Origin: Photobacterium proteolyticum
Lineage (GTDB): Bacteria > Pseudomonadota > Gammaproteobacteria > Enterobacterales > Vibrionaceae
Reading direction: 5' to 3'
Assembly (NCBI RefSeq): GCF_001939735.1
Contig: NZ_MJIL01000056.1
Location: 1-64,000, forward strand
Length of the DNA: 64,000 bases
In this document: piece after piece, positions 19,722-29,760 of the stretch
How the letters are laid out: every line of letters starts with the position of its first letter
Numbering within the stretch: the first letter of the stretch is position 1
Program-made: the position numbers and the translations under genes
Notes under the pieces: model-generated
The model's input: only the letters and a program-made list of their open reading frames with translations
What the model was told of the DNA's origin: nothing
The model's database searches: none

Positions 19722-19940
19722 TGAAAATTGGGGCAGTATGTTATGCTGCCCCAGCTTAACTTGGGCATTAATAAATAGCGTTAATACGAATAATGAAATC
19801 ATCACGATACACGATTCGATTTGAGTTGATTATCCGTATTATTGTTAATAAAAGTGTACTGTGCACCATCAACCGGTGGTGATGAGCTCAACGGCGATTA
19901 AACCAGTACGTGTTTTTTCTACTAAAAAGGTAGGTATGTC
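19722..19940 (+). promoter_or_regulatory. Structured leader region upstream of pflB
   Basis: A hairpin at 19729-19751 (GGGGCAG with CTGCCCC) follows the permease gene but has no T-run, so it may be a processing site or weak terminator. Farther on, TAATACGAATAATG (19782-19795) is an imperfect inverted repeat (12 of 14) of GATTATCCGTATTA (19828-19841). It could be an operator or a long-range stem. Confidence 0.45.
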
Positions 19941-22217
19941 ATGGCAGAGCAATTTGCTAAAGCTTGGGAAGGGTTCGCTGCAGGCGAATGGCAGAACGAA
20001 GTAAACGTTCGCGACTTCATCCAGAAAAACTACGCACCGTATGAAGGTGATGAGTCTTTCCTAGTATCTGAAGGTACTGAAGCGACTAACAAGCTTTGGG
20101 ATCAGGTTATGGAAGGTATCAAGCAGGAAAACAGCACTCACGCTCCTGTTGACTTCGATACTTCTGTTATCTCTACCATCACTGCTCACGACGCAGGTTA
20201 CATCAACAAAGATCTAGAGACTATCGTAGGTCTTCAGACTGACGCTCCGCTTAAGCGTGCAATCATCCCTAACGGTGGTATCCGTATGGTTGAGGGTTCA
20301 TGCAAAGTATACGGTCGTGAACTAGATCCAATGGTATCTAAGATTTACTCTGAGTACCGTAAGACGCACAACCAGGGCGTTTTCGATATCTACACGCCAG
20401 ATATCATGAAATGTCGTAAGTCTGGTGTTCTGACTGGTCTTCCAGATGCATACGGCCGTGGTCGTATCATCGGTGACTACCGTCGCGTAGCACTATACGG
20501 TATCGACTTCCTAATGAAGGACAAGTTCGCTCAGTTCTCTTCTCTACAAGAGAAGTTCGAGAATGGCGAAGACCTACAGATGACTATGCAGCTTCGCGAA
20601 GAAATCGCTGAGCAGCACCGTGCGCTAGGCCAGATCAAAGAAATGGCAGCGAAATACGGCTACGACATCTCTGCTCCTGCAACAACTGCACAAGAAGCAA
20701 TCCAGTGGACATACTTCGGCTACCTAGCTGCTGTTAAGTCACAGAACGGTGCTGCTATGTCTCTGGGCCGTACTTCTACGTTCCTGGATATCTTCATCGA
20801 GCGTGATATTGCTGCTGGCAAGATCACTGAAGAACAAGCTCAGGAAATGATCGACCACTTCGTAATGAAGCTACGTATGGTTCGCTTCCTACGTACGCCT
20901 GAGTACGATGAGCTATTCTCTGGCGACCCAATCTGGGCAACAGAGTCAATGGGTGGTATGAGCCTTGACGGTCGTACGCTGGTAACACGTACAAACTTCC
21001 GTTTCCTAAACAGCCTGTACACCATGGGTCCTTCTCCAGAGCCAAACATCACTGTACTTTGGTCTGAGCAGCTACCTGAAGGCTTCAAGAAGTTCTGTGC
21101 GAAAGTATCTATCGATACTTCTTCTATCCAGTACGAAAACGACGACCTGATGCGTCCTGACATGAACTCTGATGACTACGCGATCGCTTGTTGTGTATCG
21201 CCAATGGTTGTTGGTAAGCAAATGCAGTTCTTCGGCGCGCGTGCGAACCTGGCGAAAACTATGCTTTACACCATCAACGGTGGTGTGGATGAGAAGCTGA
21301 AGATCCAGGTTGGTCCTAAGATGGACAAGATCACTGATGAAGTGCTGAGCTATGACGATCTAATGGAACGCATGGATCACTTCATGGACTGGCTAGCTAA
21401 GCAGTACGTGACTGCGCTAAACAGCATCCACTTCATGCACGACAAGTACAGCTACGAAGCATCACTAATGGCTCTTCATGACCGTGATGTTATTCGTACA
21501 ATGGCTTGTGGTATTGCTGGTCTGTCTGTTGCTGCTGACTCACTGTCTGCAATCAAGTACGCAACAGTTAAACCTGTACGTGACGAAGACGGTATCGCGA
21601 TCGATTTCGAAATCGAAGGTGACTATCCTAAGTTCGGTAACAACGACGCACGCGTTGATGACATCGCTTGTGAACTTGTTACAACGTTCATGAACAAGAT
21701 CCGTAAGCTGAACACTTACCGTAACGCAATCCCAACTCAGTCTATCCTGACTATCACATCTAACGTGGTATACGGTAAGAAGACTGGTACTACACCTGAC
21801 GGCCGTAAAGCTGGTGCTCCTTTCGCACCGGGTGCAAACCCAATGCACGGTCGTGATGAAAAAGGTGCGGTAGCATCTCTGACTTCTGTTGGTAAACTGC
21901 CGTTTGCTGATGCGAAAGATGGTATCTCTTACACTTTCTCTATCGTTCCTAACGCGCTAGGTAAAGAAGCTGAGACTCAGAAAGCTAACCTTGCAGGCCT
22001 AATGGATGGTTACTTCCACCACGAAGCCGGCATCGAAGGCGGTCAGCACCTGAACGTTAACGTTCTTAACCGCGAAACTCTAGAAGACGCAGTTAAGCAC
22101 CCAGAGAAGTACCCACAGCTAACTATCCGTGTATCGGGCTACGCTGTGCGTTTCAACTCTCTGACTGCAGAACAGCAGAAAGACGTTATCGCGCGTACTT
22201 TCACTGAATCTCTATAA
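19941..22217 (+). CDS. pflB: Pyruvate formate-lyase (formate acetyltransferase)
   Basis: A 758-residue glycyl-radical enzyme that converts pyruvate and CoA to acetyl-CoA and formate without oxygen. The adjacent catalytic cysteines are Cys417-Cys418 in [11 protein letters not shown]. The radical glycine is Gly733 in RVSGYAVRF near the C-terminus. Length and motifs match E. coli PflB. Codon use is strongly biased to those of highly expressed genes, unlike the neighbouring chemoreceptors. GGTAGG lies six bases before the ATG. Its activase gene lies 2.2 kb away, beyond an inserted chemoreceptor gene on the other strand. Confidence 0.98.
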   Translation: MAEQFAKAWEGFAAGEWQNEVNVRDFIQKNYAPYEGDESFLVSEGTEATNKLWDQVMEGIKQENSTHAPVDFDTSVISTITAHDAGYINKDLETIVGLQTDAPLKRAIIPNGGIRMVEGSCKVYGRELDPMVSKIYSEYRKTHNQGVFDIYTPDIMKCRKSGVLTGLPDAYGRGRIIGDYRRVALYGIDFLMKDKFAQFSSLQEKFENGEDLQMTMQLREEIAEQHRALGQIKEMAAKYGYDISAPATTAQEAIQWTYFGYLAAVKSQNGAAMSLGRTSTFLDIFIERDIAAGKITEEQAQEMIDHFVMKLRMVRFLRTPEYDELFSGDPIWATESMGGMSLDGRTLVTRTNFRFLNSLYTMGPSPEPNITVLWSEQLPEGFKKFCAKVSIDTSSIQYENDDLMRPDMNSDDYAIACCVSPMVVGKQMQFFGARANLAKTMLYTINGGVDEKLKIQVGPKMDKITDEVLSYDDLMERMDHFMDWLAKQYVTALNSIHFMHDKYSYEASLMALHDRDVIRTMACGIAGLSVAADSLSAIKYATVKPVRDEDGIAIDFEIEGDYPKFGNNDARVDDIACELVTTFMNKIRKLNTYRNAIPTQSILTITSNVVYGKKTGTTPDGRKAGAPFAPGANPMHGRDEKGAVASLTSVGKLPFADAKDGISYTFSIVPNALGKEAETQKANLAGLMDGYFHHEAGIEGGQHLNVNVLNRETLEDAVKHPEKYPQLTIRVSGYAVRFNSLTAEQQKDVIARTFTESL

Positions 22218-22266
22218 TTGAGAGCCAGTAATGCTCATCTGCTGGTTCGCTAGCAGGTAAGTAATA

Positions 22267-22293
22267 AAAACCGACCTTTTGGTCGGTTTTTTT
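22267..22293. terminator. Terminator between pflB and the chemoreceptor gene
   Basis: AAAACCGACC pairs perfectly with GGTCGGTTTT around TTTT and is followed by Ts. A-runs on the other side allow it to work in both directions. Confidence 0.93.
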
Positions 22294-22326
22294 ATATCTG
22301 CGAAAAATGACACTCCAATAACCGAG

Positions 22327-23946
22327 CTACACCTTAAAGTGCTGTAGCTGGAGAGCAAGCTCTTCCGAGGCTTCTGCCAGCGCCTGGCTCTGGCTCGCCA
22401 GATGCTGGGCAGCCGCATTCACTTCATTCGCCGATAAATGAATACTGCTGACATTACCGTTGATGTCTTCCGACACCGTGCCCTGTTGATCTGCCGCTGC
22501 CGCGATCTGGGCTACCCGATCCGTGGACTGATACAATGCATCAAGCATATGCTTCAGCTCGCGCTGGCTGTCCTGAGCATTCTCGACGCTGTTCCGGCTA
22601 CTATTATGGCTTGCCTTCATCGCCGTCGCCGCCTCCAGCGCTCCGCGCGTCAGCCCGTCAACCGTCACCTGTATTTCCTCAGTCGATTTCTGTGTACGCT
22701 GAGCAAGGTTACGCACTTCGTCAGCCACGACAGCAAACCCCCGCCCCTGCTCACCGGCACGTGCCGCTTCAATCGCCGCATTCAGGGCCAGAAGGTTAGT
22801 CTGTTCAGAAATTCCCTTGATCACCTCGGCGACCTCGCTGATCTGCAAGACGCCCTGCTTAAGCTCCTCCACCCGCTTGTCGGCCTCTGCGATTTGGCTG
22901 GCGACCTGCTGGATATTCAGGGTAGTATCCTCCAGCCGTTCACTGCTGGCTGTTGCCTTATGGGACATGTCCTTGGTCATGGTAGCCGTTTGCTCTGCAT
23001 TTTGCGCTACATCGGCAACCGTCGCCGTCATTTCATTCATGGCCGTGGCTAGCTGCTCTAGCTGCATATGTTGCGACTGGATACTCTGAGCACTCTCTTC
23101 GCTGGCAGAAGCAATAGTACTGGCCATATCTGTTGACTGATGGGCGGAGGCGGCCGCAACCTTGAGGGCATTGCGAATAGCACTTATCGAGGTATCCATA
23201 CGACGCGACAGCTTACCAATTTCATCGAGTCGTTCAGAGTGGCAATCAACCCTAAGATCACCGTCAGCAATGGCATCAAACTTACCCACCAGCGCCTCAA
23301 GCGGGTCGGAAATGTTGTGGCTGATAAAATAACCAACCACAAGCAGTACCAGCATCGCAGCCGCAGCCATCATGCCTGTTTTCATCGAAGTCAGCATAAA
23401 CTCATCTTCGATATCTTTGACATGGACGCCAGTGCCTACAATCCAGTTCCATTGAGGAAAGCGTTGTACAAACGAGAGCTTGGGTTTGATTTCGCCCTCA
23501 GGAGAGCGCCAGCGATAGTCGAGGTAGCCAGCACCGCTTTTCTCACTGGTCGTTACCATCTCTTGCCAGTGAAACTTACCATCGGCATCGGTAAGCTGGC
23601 GGGCATTGGTTCCGTTGAGCTTGGGCTTGAGCGGGTGGGTAATAATCTCAAGCTCAGGAGTCGTCACCCAAAAATAATTCCCTTTGCCATAGCGTTGGGC
23701 ATTTATCATCGTAATGGCTTGCTGCTGCGCTTGCGCGGCCCCCAATACCTCCTGCTGCGATGCATAAAATTCAAGTGTGCTGATAGCCAGCTCGACCTGG
23801 CTTTGCAACGACGCCTTTCGTTCTTGATACGCGGCCTGCCGCTGTTCCAGCGCATTATAAACGCTGACACACAAGAGCAGACCAATAGCAGTAGCGACAA
23901 AGGCGATTAACTTCTTCCTGACGGTCAAGTTGCTTAAACTGAACAT
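22327..23946 (-). CDS. Methyl-accepting chemotaxis protein with a single Cache domain
   Basis: A 539-residue chemoreceptor. Membrane segments lie near residues 11-30 and 187-208. The periplasmic part between them has the sCache_2 pattern ([27 protein letters not shown]), a fold that often senses small carboxylates. A HAMP domain and the conserved signalling hairpin ([20 protein letters not shown]) follow. It lies between pflB and pflA, on the opposite strand. Detection of a fermentation-linked acid is a guess from that position. Confidence 0.92.
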   Translation of the reverse strand: MFSLSNLTVRKKLIAFVATAIGLLLCVSVYNALEQRQAAYQERKASLQSQVELAISTLEFYASQQEVLGAAQAQQQAITMINAQRYGKGNYFWVTTPELEIITHPLKPKLNGTNARQLTDADGKFHWQEMVTTSEKSGAGYLDYRWRSPEGEIKPKLSFVQRFPQWNWIVGTGVHVKDIEDEFMLTSMKTGMMAAAAMLVLLVVGYFISHNISDPLEALVGKFDAIADGDLRVDCHSERLDEIGKLSRRMDTSISAIRNALKVAAASAHQSTDMASTIASASEESAQSIQSQHMQLEQLATAMNEMTATVADVAQNAEQTATMTKDMSHKATASSERLEDTTLNIQQVASQIAEADKRVEELKQGVLQISEVAEVIKGISEQTNLLALNAAIEAARAGEQGRGFAVVADEVRNLAQRTQKSTEEIQVTVDGLTRGALEAATAMKASHNSSRNSVENAQDSQRELKHMLDALYQSTDRVAQIAAAADQQGTVSEDINGNVSSIHLSANEVNAAAQHLASQSQALAEASEELALQLQHFKV

Positions 23947-24258
23947 AAGTCTCCTTGTTTATTATTATCTTGCCTGACTGCGGCCTCTTTTCTGCCTCTG
24001 CCTTCCCACTCCGAATGCCTTGGTTGGGTCCCCTTCAGCAGCAATAAATTGTTAAGCGAAATGAAACGAGATCATTAAGCAAAGAGTGCATAGGCACTTT
24101 GGGGCGTATAGTGCTGGGATTTTCACCGCACTTCAAGCGATAGATGTAACAATTTTGTGGTTTGTATGCATGTTTTTCGCATCAATATGGTTATCACTGT
24201 GAAACAAAACAATAGTGAAGCTGACATCAGTGACTAAGCCATAGCAGCGAGGTAAGAA
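23947..24258. other. Intergenic region upstream of the chemoreceptor and pflA
   Basis: Some 310 bp between divergent transcripts. It must hold the promoters of both, but no site stands out. TTATCACTGTGAAAC at about 24189-24203 is a weak resemblance to a CRP or FNR half-site only. Confidence 0.35.
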
Positions 24259-24348
24259 ATGGAAAAATGGACGGAGAAGGAAATGTATTACCCTTACAGG
24301 TATAACGCTTTTTTCGCTATTTTAGCCTGTCATTTTGTAATAAAATGA
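24259..24348 (+). CDS. Possible 29-residue small protein or leader peptide before pflA
   Basis: An ATG at 24259 has a good ribosome binding site (GAGG, six bases away) and opens a 29-codon frame, MEKWTEKEMYYPYRYNAF..., with a hydrophobic end. Its TGA stop lies within the right arm of a perfect hairpin, so translation would open that hairpin. It could be a regulatory leader for pflA, a small membrane protein, or chance. There is no outside support. Confidence 0.4.
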   Translation: MEKWTEKEMYYPYRYNAFFAILACHFVIK

Positions 24349-24352
24349 CAGG
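24326..24352 (+). promoter_or_regulatory. Perfect hairpin in the pflA leader
   Basis: CCTGTCATTTT pairs without mismatch with AAAATGACAGG around GTAAT. No T-run follows, so it is not a simple terminator. The stem ends about 16 bases before the pflA ribosome binding site. Confidence 0.6.
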
Positions 24353-24382
24353 TAAACACGCACCATGCGGAGAAATAAAGCA

Positions 24383-25123
24383 ATGTCAGTAAAAGGCCGA
24401 ATTCACTCTTTTGAATCCTGCGGTACCGTGGATGGACCCGGCATCCGTTTTATCGTATTTATGCAAGGCTGCTTAATGCGTTGTCAGTATTGCCACAACC
24501 GTGATACGTGGGATCTCCACGACGGGCGTGAAATCACTGTTGACGAGATCATGAAAGATGCCCTTTCGTATCGTCACTTCATGAAAGCCTCCGGGGGCGG
24601 TGTCACAGCATCTGGTGGTGAAGCCATGTTGCAACCTGAGTTTGTCCGTGATTTCTTCCGCGCCGCTCAGGCTGAAGGGATTCATACTTGCCTTGATACC
24701 AATGGCTATATCCGCAAGCATACCGATGTCGTTGATGAAGTGCTTGATAGTACAGATCTAGTGATGTTGGATCTCAAACAGCTTGATGACAGCATCCACC
24801 AGAATTTGGTCGGCGTACCGAACAAGCGTGTGCTGGACTTTGCCCGCTATCTTCATCAGCGTGGCCAGAAAACCTGGATCCGCTACGTTATCGTACCGGG
24901 CTTCACCGATGACGAACGCTCAGCCCATCTGCTCGGCGAGTTTATTCAGGGAATGGACAATATTGAGAAGGTCGAGCTGCTGCCTTACCACCAACTGGGC
25001 GAACATAAATGGGAAGCACTCGGTTTTGAATATCAGCTAGCTGATGTTAAGCCGCCATCGAAAGAGGTCATGGAAAAAGTCAAAAGCATTATCGCCAGCT
25101 ACGGTCATAATGTAATGTACTGA
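24383..25123 (+). CDS. pflA: Pyruvate formate-lyase activating enzyme (radical SAM)
   Basis: A 246-residue radical SAM enzyme that installs the glycyl radical on PflB using S-adenosylmethionine and a 4Fe-4S cluster. The cluster motif CLMRCQYC is near residue 30, preceded by the family signature [18 protein letters not shown] is the SAM-contacting GGE motif. The start at 24383 gives [14 protein letters not shown] and exactly the E. coli length. A frame open from 24365 would add six residues. Confidence 0.97.
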   Translation: MSVKGRIHSFESCGTVDGPGIRFIVFMQGCLMRCQYCHNRDTWDLHDGREITVDEIMKDALSYRHFMKASGGGVTASGGEAMLQPEFVRDFFRAAQAEGIHTCLDTNGYIRKHTDVVDEVLDSTDLVMLDLKQLDDSIHQNLVGVPNKRVLDFARYLHQRGQKTWIRYVIVPGFTDDERSAHLLGEFIQGMDNIEKVELLPYHQLGEHKWEALGFEYQLADVKPPSKEVMEKVKSIIASYGHNVMY

Positions 25124-25148
25124 TCCGCAGCGATCTATCTTGTCTAAT

Positions 25149-25181
25149 GGCAGGAGCAAAATGCCCTACTTTGCTCCTGCA
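25149..25181. terminator. Hairpin between convergent pflA and the hypothetical gene
   Basis: GCAGGAGCAAA pairs perfectly with TTTGCTCCTGC across a nine-base loop. It has no long T-run on either side, so it may be an inefficient terminator or protect RNA ends. Confidence 0.6.
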
Positions 25182-25237
25182 TTAAAATCAATATGTAGCA
25201 ACGATATTCCCCCGTGTCTGATTACGCTAGTCAGTAA

Positions 25238-26236
25238 CTAACTGGCAGCTTGGTCGTTATCGGTAGCCTTGCTCGTGATAGCCTCGCCGGTTGTCTGGCA
25301 AAGCTGTGATGCCGTATCACTAGAACATGCCTTCTTCACAAGGTCACATTTACCGCCGACACCACCATCTAAGATCGTACATTGTGCATTGGCCAGACAG
25401 AGATCTTTACGCGTTGCAAGCTTAGGTACTGAAGCAATAAGCGTTTTATCCGTAATACAACTCTCTATTTCGCTTCTTACATTTGCGCCAAACGCATTTA
25501 GCTGCCGCTTAAATGCCATTTCTGCGTCAGGCTCGAAACGCCCGAGAGTGGCAACCGAAAGAATATCGTCAAACTTCTCGACCTTTAACGGCTTACAGGC
25601 AACATCCCACTTATTTTTGAAGCGGTTGCGGCTCAGCTCAACCGGCTTTTTGGTTCCGTTAAATTGATGGTAGTTGGCTCTGTCATCCTTGAAATAACCA
25701 TGAACGCTATATCTTTGGTTTAAAAAGTCGTAAACCAGATCAATAATGAATGGTTCTCGCTCACGGGCAAGGCCCATGGCATTTTTGGCCGCATAATAGC
25801 CACATGTTGTTAAATTAAGGACGTTGTCTTTATTCTTTACTGTCGCCGGGCTAAACATCCAGTTTTCACTGCTGGCCAGACTATAAAACTCAACCGAGTT
25901 AGGGAAATTAAACTTATTGGCAAAGCGTACCAGTGCGGCCTCTCTCAGCTCGACCACCTCGTCTTCGAAAGTTACGGTTTTCTCTTCGATCGGTGCTTTA
26001 TCAGCCAGCGCTGTTTCTGCTACAGCAGGCTCTGCCGCCTCTGCCACAACCGAGGCTTTGCTACCTGGCCCCATCGCCGCCGTTAGCTTTTGAAGCGACA
26101 GGGCTGAGTTGGAAAGAGTATCTGTAAGTGAATGTAAATTAACTAAAAAAAGCAGAAGCAACAGGCAGCCTAATCCGCGAAACAAGGTGTTAAGCTTTAA
26201 GGACATATCCCTTACCGGCTTTCCTTTGATGATCAT
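25238..26236 (-). CDS. Membrane-anchored hypothetical protein with a Cys-rich C-terminus
   Basis: A 332-residue protein whose family I do not recognise. A single hydrophobic segment (GCLLLLLFLVNLHSL) near residues 22-37 would anchor it with the bulk in the periplasm. An Ala/Glu-rich low-complexity linker runs from about 50 to 95. A core of about 150 residues follows, then a tail with closely spaced cysteines (DLCLANAQC, GGKCDLVKKACSS, QLCQ). Eight cysteines lie outside the membrane segment, which suggests disulfides. An alternative start lies at 26206. It is convergent with pflA and has no operon partner. Confidence 0.6.
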   Translation of the reverse strand: MIIKGKPVRDMSLKLNTLFRGLGCLLLLLFLVNLHSLTDTLSNSALSLQKLTAAMGPGSKASVVAEAAEPAVAETALADKAPIEEKTVTFEDEVVELREAALVRFANKFNFPNSVEFYSLASSENWMFSPATVKNKDNVLNLTTCGYYAAKNAMGLAREREPFIIDLVYDFLNQRYSVHGYFKDDRANYHQFNGTKKPVELSRNRFKNKWDVACKPLKVEKFDDILSVATLGRFEPDAEMAFKRQLNAFGANVRSEIESCITDKTLIASVPKLATRKDLCLANAQCTILDGGVGGKCDLVKKACSSDTASQLCQTTGEAITSKATDNDQAAS

Positions 26237-26916
26237 TTTATCGTCCCTAGCAATATCAACTAAGGCCGGATTTTAAAGATAATCACCACCTTGTCCAGAG
26301 ATCAATCGCTCAAAAACTAACCAGTTATTGATGCGATAAATGAAATCAAATAGATGTATCTCACTTTTTTTCAGGCTTTGGGAGCAACCTCTTTTTACAG
26401 CCACAACAGGAGGGCGGTTTGGCTTTCTCTGTCTCAAATTGACGTTGCTTAAATGGGTATGCCTGTCATCAGAAAGACTAATGACAAGCCTTACGAAGGG
26501 AAGAATATAGTGACGCTACGCGAAACTTGTACCTTATCTAGCTTGATCCTATCAGGCCCTATTGAGAATCAATTGAAACCAACGCTGGAATAACACTTTT
26601 TTGCTTATAGATCATAAGGATGAAAAAAATCTAATATAGTTCTGTTCCTTTGGTATTAAAATAAGCGCTAAGTGGCATATAACAAATACTGCCCATATTA
26701 ATCATTAATATTGATATGAAAACCAACAAGATCCTTAATCGCGAATACTCTGTTGCAGTATCACAACAGCAAAAATGTAGTAATTAGCCGAAAAGATCAG
26801 CAAGAATACCAAATTAAAACCAATGATCGCCCAATTTTTCATCATTGCGCAAAACGATATGCACGCAAGCACTTATAAATTTAGCTTCTTAGTTTCATCA
26901 AATTTACTTATACAAT
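26237..26916. other. 680-bp intergenic stretch without a recognisable gene
   Basis: AT-rich DNA between the hypothetical gene and the end of a LysR gene. A weak inverted repeat (GCCTGTCAT with ATGACAAGC) lies at about 26460-26493, and a short one (CTGTTG with CAACAG) at about 26750-26769. No convincing reading frame, RNA or terminator was found. Confidence 0.4.
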
Positions 26917-27822
26917 CTACATTTCCATTTTTCGGTCTTTTATCATCCGGATTGCTTCGCGGCGGATACAGTCGCGAAGCGGGTTTTCTATCGCATCGGC
27001 ACGCCAGATAAAAGAAAGCGTTCGCTTCATGTTCAGCTCAGGAACATTCAAGGCCACCAGCTCACCGCGATCGATATATTTCACCACGTCCAGATAGGGT
27101 AAACAGCTAAGGTAAGGCCCATTGGTAACCAGAGCGCGAAGAACCGGGATCTGTTCATACTCCCGCCAGACATCCAAATCTTCAATCACCCCATGCAAGG
27201 CGCTCTCAAAACTTTGCCGAGTACCGGCCCCCTGCTCCCGAAGTACCCACTTGGCCTGCTCTAGCTGTGCAAAGCTCACCGTATCCAGTTTGGCGTAGGG
27301 ATGGTGCTTGGACGCAATAATCACCAGGTGGTCGTGGCACCATACTTCCTGATCCAACCGGCTGTCATCACAACGGCCCTCGATAATCCCCAGCTCGCAC
27401 TCATAGTTTCTCACTCTATCAATGACTTTCTGGGCATTCTTCACGACCAGCTGGATGCGTAACTCTGGAAAATCTTTATCAATAATACTGATAAGCTCTG
27501 GCAAAAGGTGTTCAGCCGCCGTCTGACTGGCTGCCAGGCTGATTTCACCACTGACCAGGTGCTGGTCATAAAAACCCAATTCTATTTGCTGGGCATCAAA
27601 CAATAGCTGCTTGGCCCTGGGACGGAGCCATGCCCCCCAATAGGTCAGTGCCATTTGCTTCCCCTGCCGCTCAAACAACGGCCGTCCCAGCAGCTTCTCG
27701 AGCTGGGACAACGCCATGCTCGCTGCAGACTGCGTCAAAGCCAGGTTTTCCGCGGCTTTACTGACACTGCGCGTGCTCGCAACCTCCTCAAACACCGAAA
27801 GTTGCTTCAGTGAATAACGCAT
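26917..27822 (-). CDS. LysR-family regulator (YeiE/CysB-like), divergent from focA-CBS
   Basis: A 301-residue regulator. The N-terminal winged helix (MRYSLKQLSVFEEVASTRSVSKAAENLALTQ region) is followed by a periplasmic-binding-like effector domain (LPELISIIDKDFPELRI, LGIIEGRCDD, WVLREQGAGTR). The start at 27822 has GGAG seven bases upstream; the open frame reaches 27873. LysR proteins commonly control the divergent neighbour, here the FocA-CBS gene 219 bp away. The effector is unknown. Confidence 0.88.
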   Translation of the reverse strand: MRYSLKQLSVFEEVASTRSVSKAAENLALTQSAASMALSQLEKLLGRPLFERQGKQMALTYWGAWLRPRAKQLLFDAQQIELGFYDQHLVSGEISLAASQTAAEHLLPELISIIDKDFPELRIQLVVKNAQKVIDRVRNYECELGIIEGRCDDSRLDQEVWCHDHLVIIASKHHPYAKLDTVSFAQLEQAKWVLREQGAGTRQSFESALHGVIEDLDVWREYEQIPVLRALVTNGPYLSCLPYLDVVKYIDRGELVALNVPELNMKRTLSFIWRADAIENPLRDCIRREAIRMIKDRKMEM

Positions 27823-28041
27823 TAAAACTCTCCCCGATAAATGCAATTGGTTTTCTATTGCCAAGAATATCAAGTTTAGTGATTAGGGTTAAAGAAATTA
27901 TCAATTTTACTCAATCATTTTCCCAGCCGTATGCTGAATGCCAGTTACCAGTCACGACAGGAGGAAATGTGACGTTATCCACCCCCAATGTAATCACAAC
28001 AACCGGCCGGCATACCGGACTACACACAGGAGACGCTTGAA

Positions 28042-29514
28042 ATGGCCACGGCAATGGCATCCAACAACAGTAACTTCACTCCCAAAGAGATGATGAAGCA
28101 GGCAGAAAAATACGCGGTCGGCAAGGCATCCAAGCCAACCCGTACCACCATCGCACTGGCAATTACGGCGGGCGTATTTATCGGGCTGGCGTTTGTCTTC
28201 TACATCACCGTCACCACTGGTGGCAGCAATATGAGCTGGGGGATCAACCGCTTATTTGGTGGCCTGGCGTTTAGCCTCGGACTGATCCTAGTCGTGATTT
28301 GCGGTGGTGAACTCTTTACCAGTACCGTGCTGTCCTCTATCGCCCGAGCCAACAAACACATCACCTCAGGCAAGATGCTCACCACTTGGCTGAAAGTTTA
28401 CTTCGGCAACTTCCTCGGCGCGATGATGCTGCTGGCACTGGTGTCGATGGCAAGCCTGTATCAGCTTGACGGCGGTCAGTGGGGACTCAATGCCCTCAAC
28501 ATCGCCCAGCACAAGCTGCACCATCAACCGATGGAAGCCTTTGCTCTGGGCATTCTATGTAACTTACTAGTTTGTTTAGCAATTTGGATGACATTTTGTT
28601 CAAACAACATGATGACCAAGATGGCGATGATGGTACTGCCCGTGGCTATGTTCGTCAGCACCGGCTTTGAGCACAGTGTCGCCAACATGTTTATGGTGCC
28701 ACTGGGTATCACCATTCAGAACATCGCACCGGAATCGTTCTGGCTTGGTTTGGGTGTATCACCAGAGCAGTATGCCGATCTGAACATCCATAACTTTATC
28801 TTTGCCAATCTTATTCCCGTCACGCTGGGCAATATCGTTGGCGGCGGGGTACTGGTCGGCCTGAGTTACTGGGCAATTTTCAGTTCGCCGAAAGAACACC
28901 ATGCCACAGCAACCATTATTAAACCCGACTTCTCAAATACGACCGCTTTAACTAAGGACAACACCATGCTTCAGGAAAATCTACTTGTAAACGACCATAT
29001 GCGCCCGGCTACTACGACCCTTCTACCAGGCATGCCTGTAGCAGAAGCACTCGATATCCTAATCAAGGAGGGCCTGTCCGGTGCACCGGTGCTTTCCAGC
29101 GATCAACGACTGGTTGGCTTCTTCGCAATTCACGACACCCTGGTTGATCTATGGTGCAATGACTACATGCCGGAAGCAGAAGACAAAGTTCAGGATCTGA
29201 TGCGCCACGAGATCCAGACTGTCAGCCCTGACAACTCAATTCTGGAAGTGGCTGAGTACATGTGTATCGACAAAAATATCCTATACCCAGTCAGCAGCGG
29301 CGGCATTGCTACCCAGCTAACCACCCTGTCTCTGAATGAACGTGCCCGCACAATGGTCGTTAACCGTCCACACAGCTACCCGGTCGTCAAAGATGATCAG
29401 CTTGTTGGTATCATCAGCCGAAACGACATTATCAAGGCCGTTCGTCCGGTCTACGGCAACCTGGTTTCTGTAACTGGAATCAAGGATGACCAGAAGAAAG
29501 CCGAGATAGCATAA
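28042..29514 (+). CDS. FocA-type formate channel fused to a CBS-domain pair
   Basis: A 490-residue protein. Residues 1 to about 290 are a complete FNT formate/nitrite channel, with six membrane helices and the family motifs (GGLAFSLGLILVVICGGELF, LVCLAIWMTF, GFEHSVANMF, NLIPVTLGNIVGGG). A linker leads to two CBS motifs, about 317-370 and 388-470, the second with an insertion. CBS pairs bind adenosine nucleotides. At 28966 an in-frame ATG (codon 309) has AAGGA seven bases upstream, so the CBS part may also be made separately as a 182-residue protein. AGGAG precedes the main start. fhs follows on the same strand. Confidence 0.93.
   Translation: MATAMASNNSNFTPKEMMKQAEKYAVGKASKPTRTTIALAITAGVFIGLAFVFYITVTTGGSNMSWGINRLFGGLAFSLGLILVVICGGELFTSTVLSSIARANKHITSGKMLTTWLKVYFGNFLGAMMLLALVSMASLYQLDGGQWGLNALNIAQHKLHHQPMEAFALGILCNLLVCLAIWMTFCSNNMMTKMAMMVLPVAMFVSTGFEHSVANMFMVPLGITIQNIAPESFWLGLGVSPEQYADLNIHNFIFANLIPVTLGNIVGGGVLVGLSYWAIFSSPKEHHATATIIKPDFSNTTALTKDNTMLQENLLVNDHMRPATTTLLPGMPVAEALDILIKEGLSGAPVLSSDQRLVGFFAIHDTLVDLWCNDYMPEAEDKVQDLMRHEIQTVSPDNSILEVAEYMCIDKNILYPVSSGGIATQLTTLSLNERARTMVVNRPHSYPVVKDDQLVGIISRNDIIKAVRPVYGNLVSVTGIKDDQKKAEIA
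28954..28968 (+). promoter_or_regulatory. Internal ribosome binding site and start codon within focA-CBS
   Basis: AAGGA at 28954-28958 and ATG at 28966-28968 lie in the same frame as the fusion, exactly at the join between the channel and the CBS region. The downstream N-terminus MLQENLLVNDHMRP is a natural start for a CBS protein. Confidence 0.6.
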
Positions 29515-29519
29515 TCCAA

Positions 29520-29553
29520 TAATAACCTGCCGACATGGTCGGCAGGTTATTAA
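29520..29553 (+). terminator. Hairpin terminator after focA-CBS
   Basis: A perfect 14-bp stem, AATAACCTGCCGAC with GTCGGCAGGTTATT, closes an ATG loop. The T-run is short. Confidence 0.75.
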
Positions 29554-29760
29554 TCCCAACAGGTATAACTAGCCACGCGCATTCGCTCTAGCCATTATTT
29601 AACCTCTGATCAACAGAAAATTAACCACACTTATATCGGATTTTTTCTACATATACGTGATAAAATTATGGTATAAACCAAGAGCAAACGATTGCGCGAC
29701 CTGCAAATGCAGCTCTATGCAGTATATCTTTATTGCTACCGATGCGAGGTTATGGCCACC

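Noticed and set aside
26823-27011. A 62-codon plus-strand frame overlapping the end of the LysR gene
   Set aside because: It runs antisense into a real gene and lacks a ribosome binding site.
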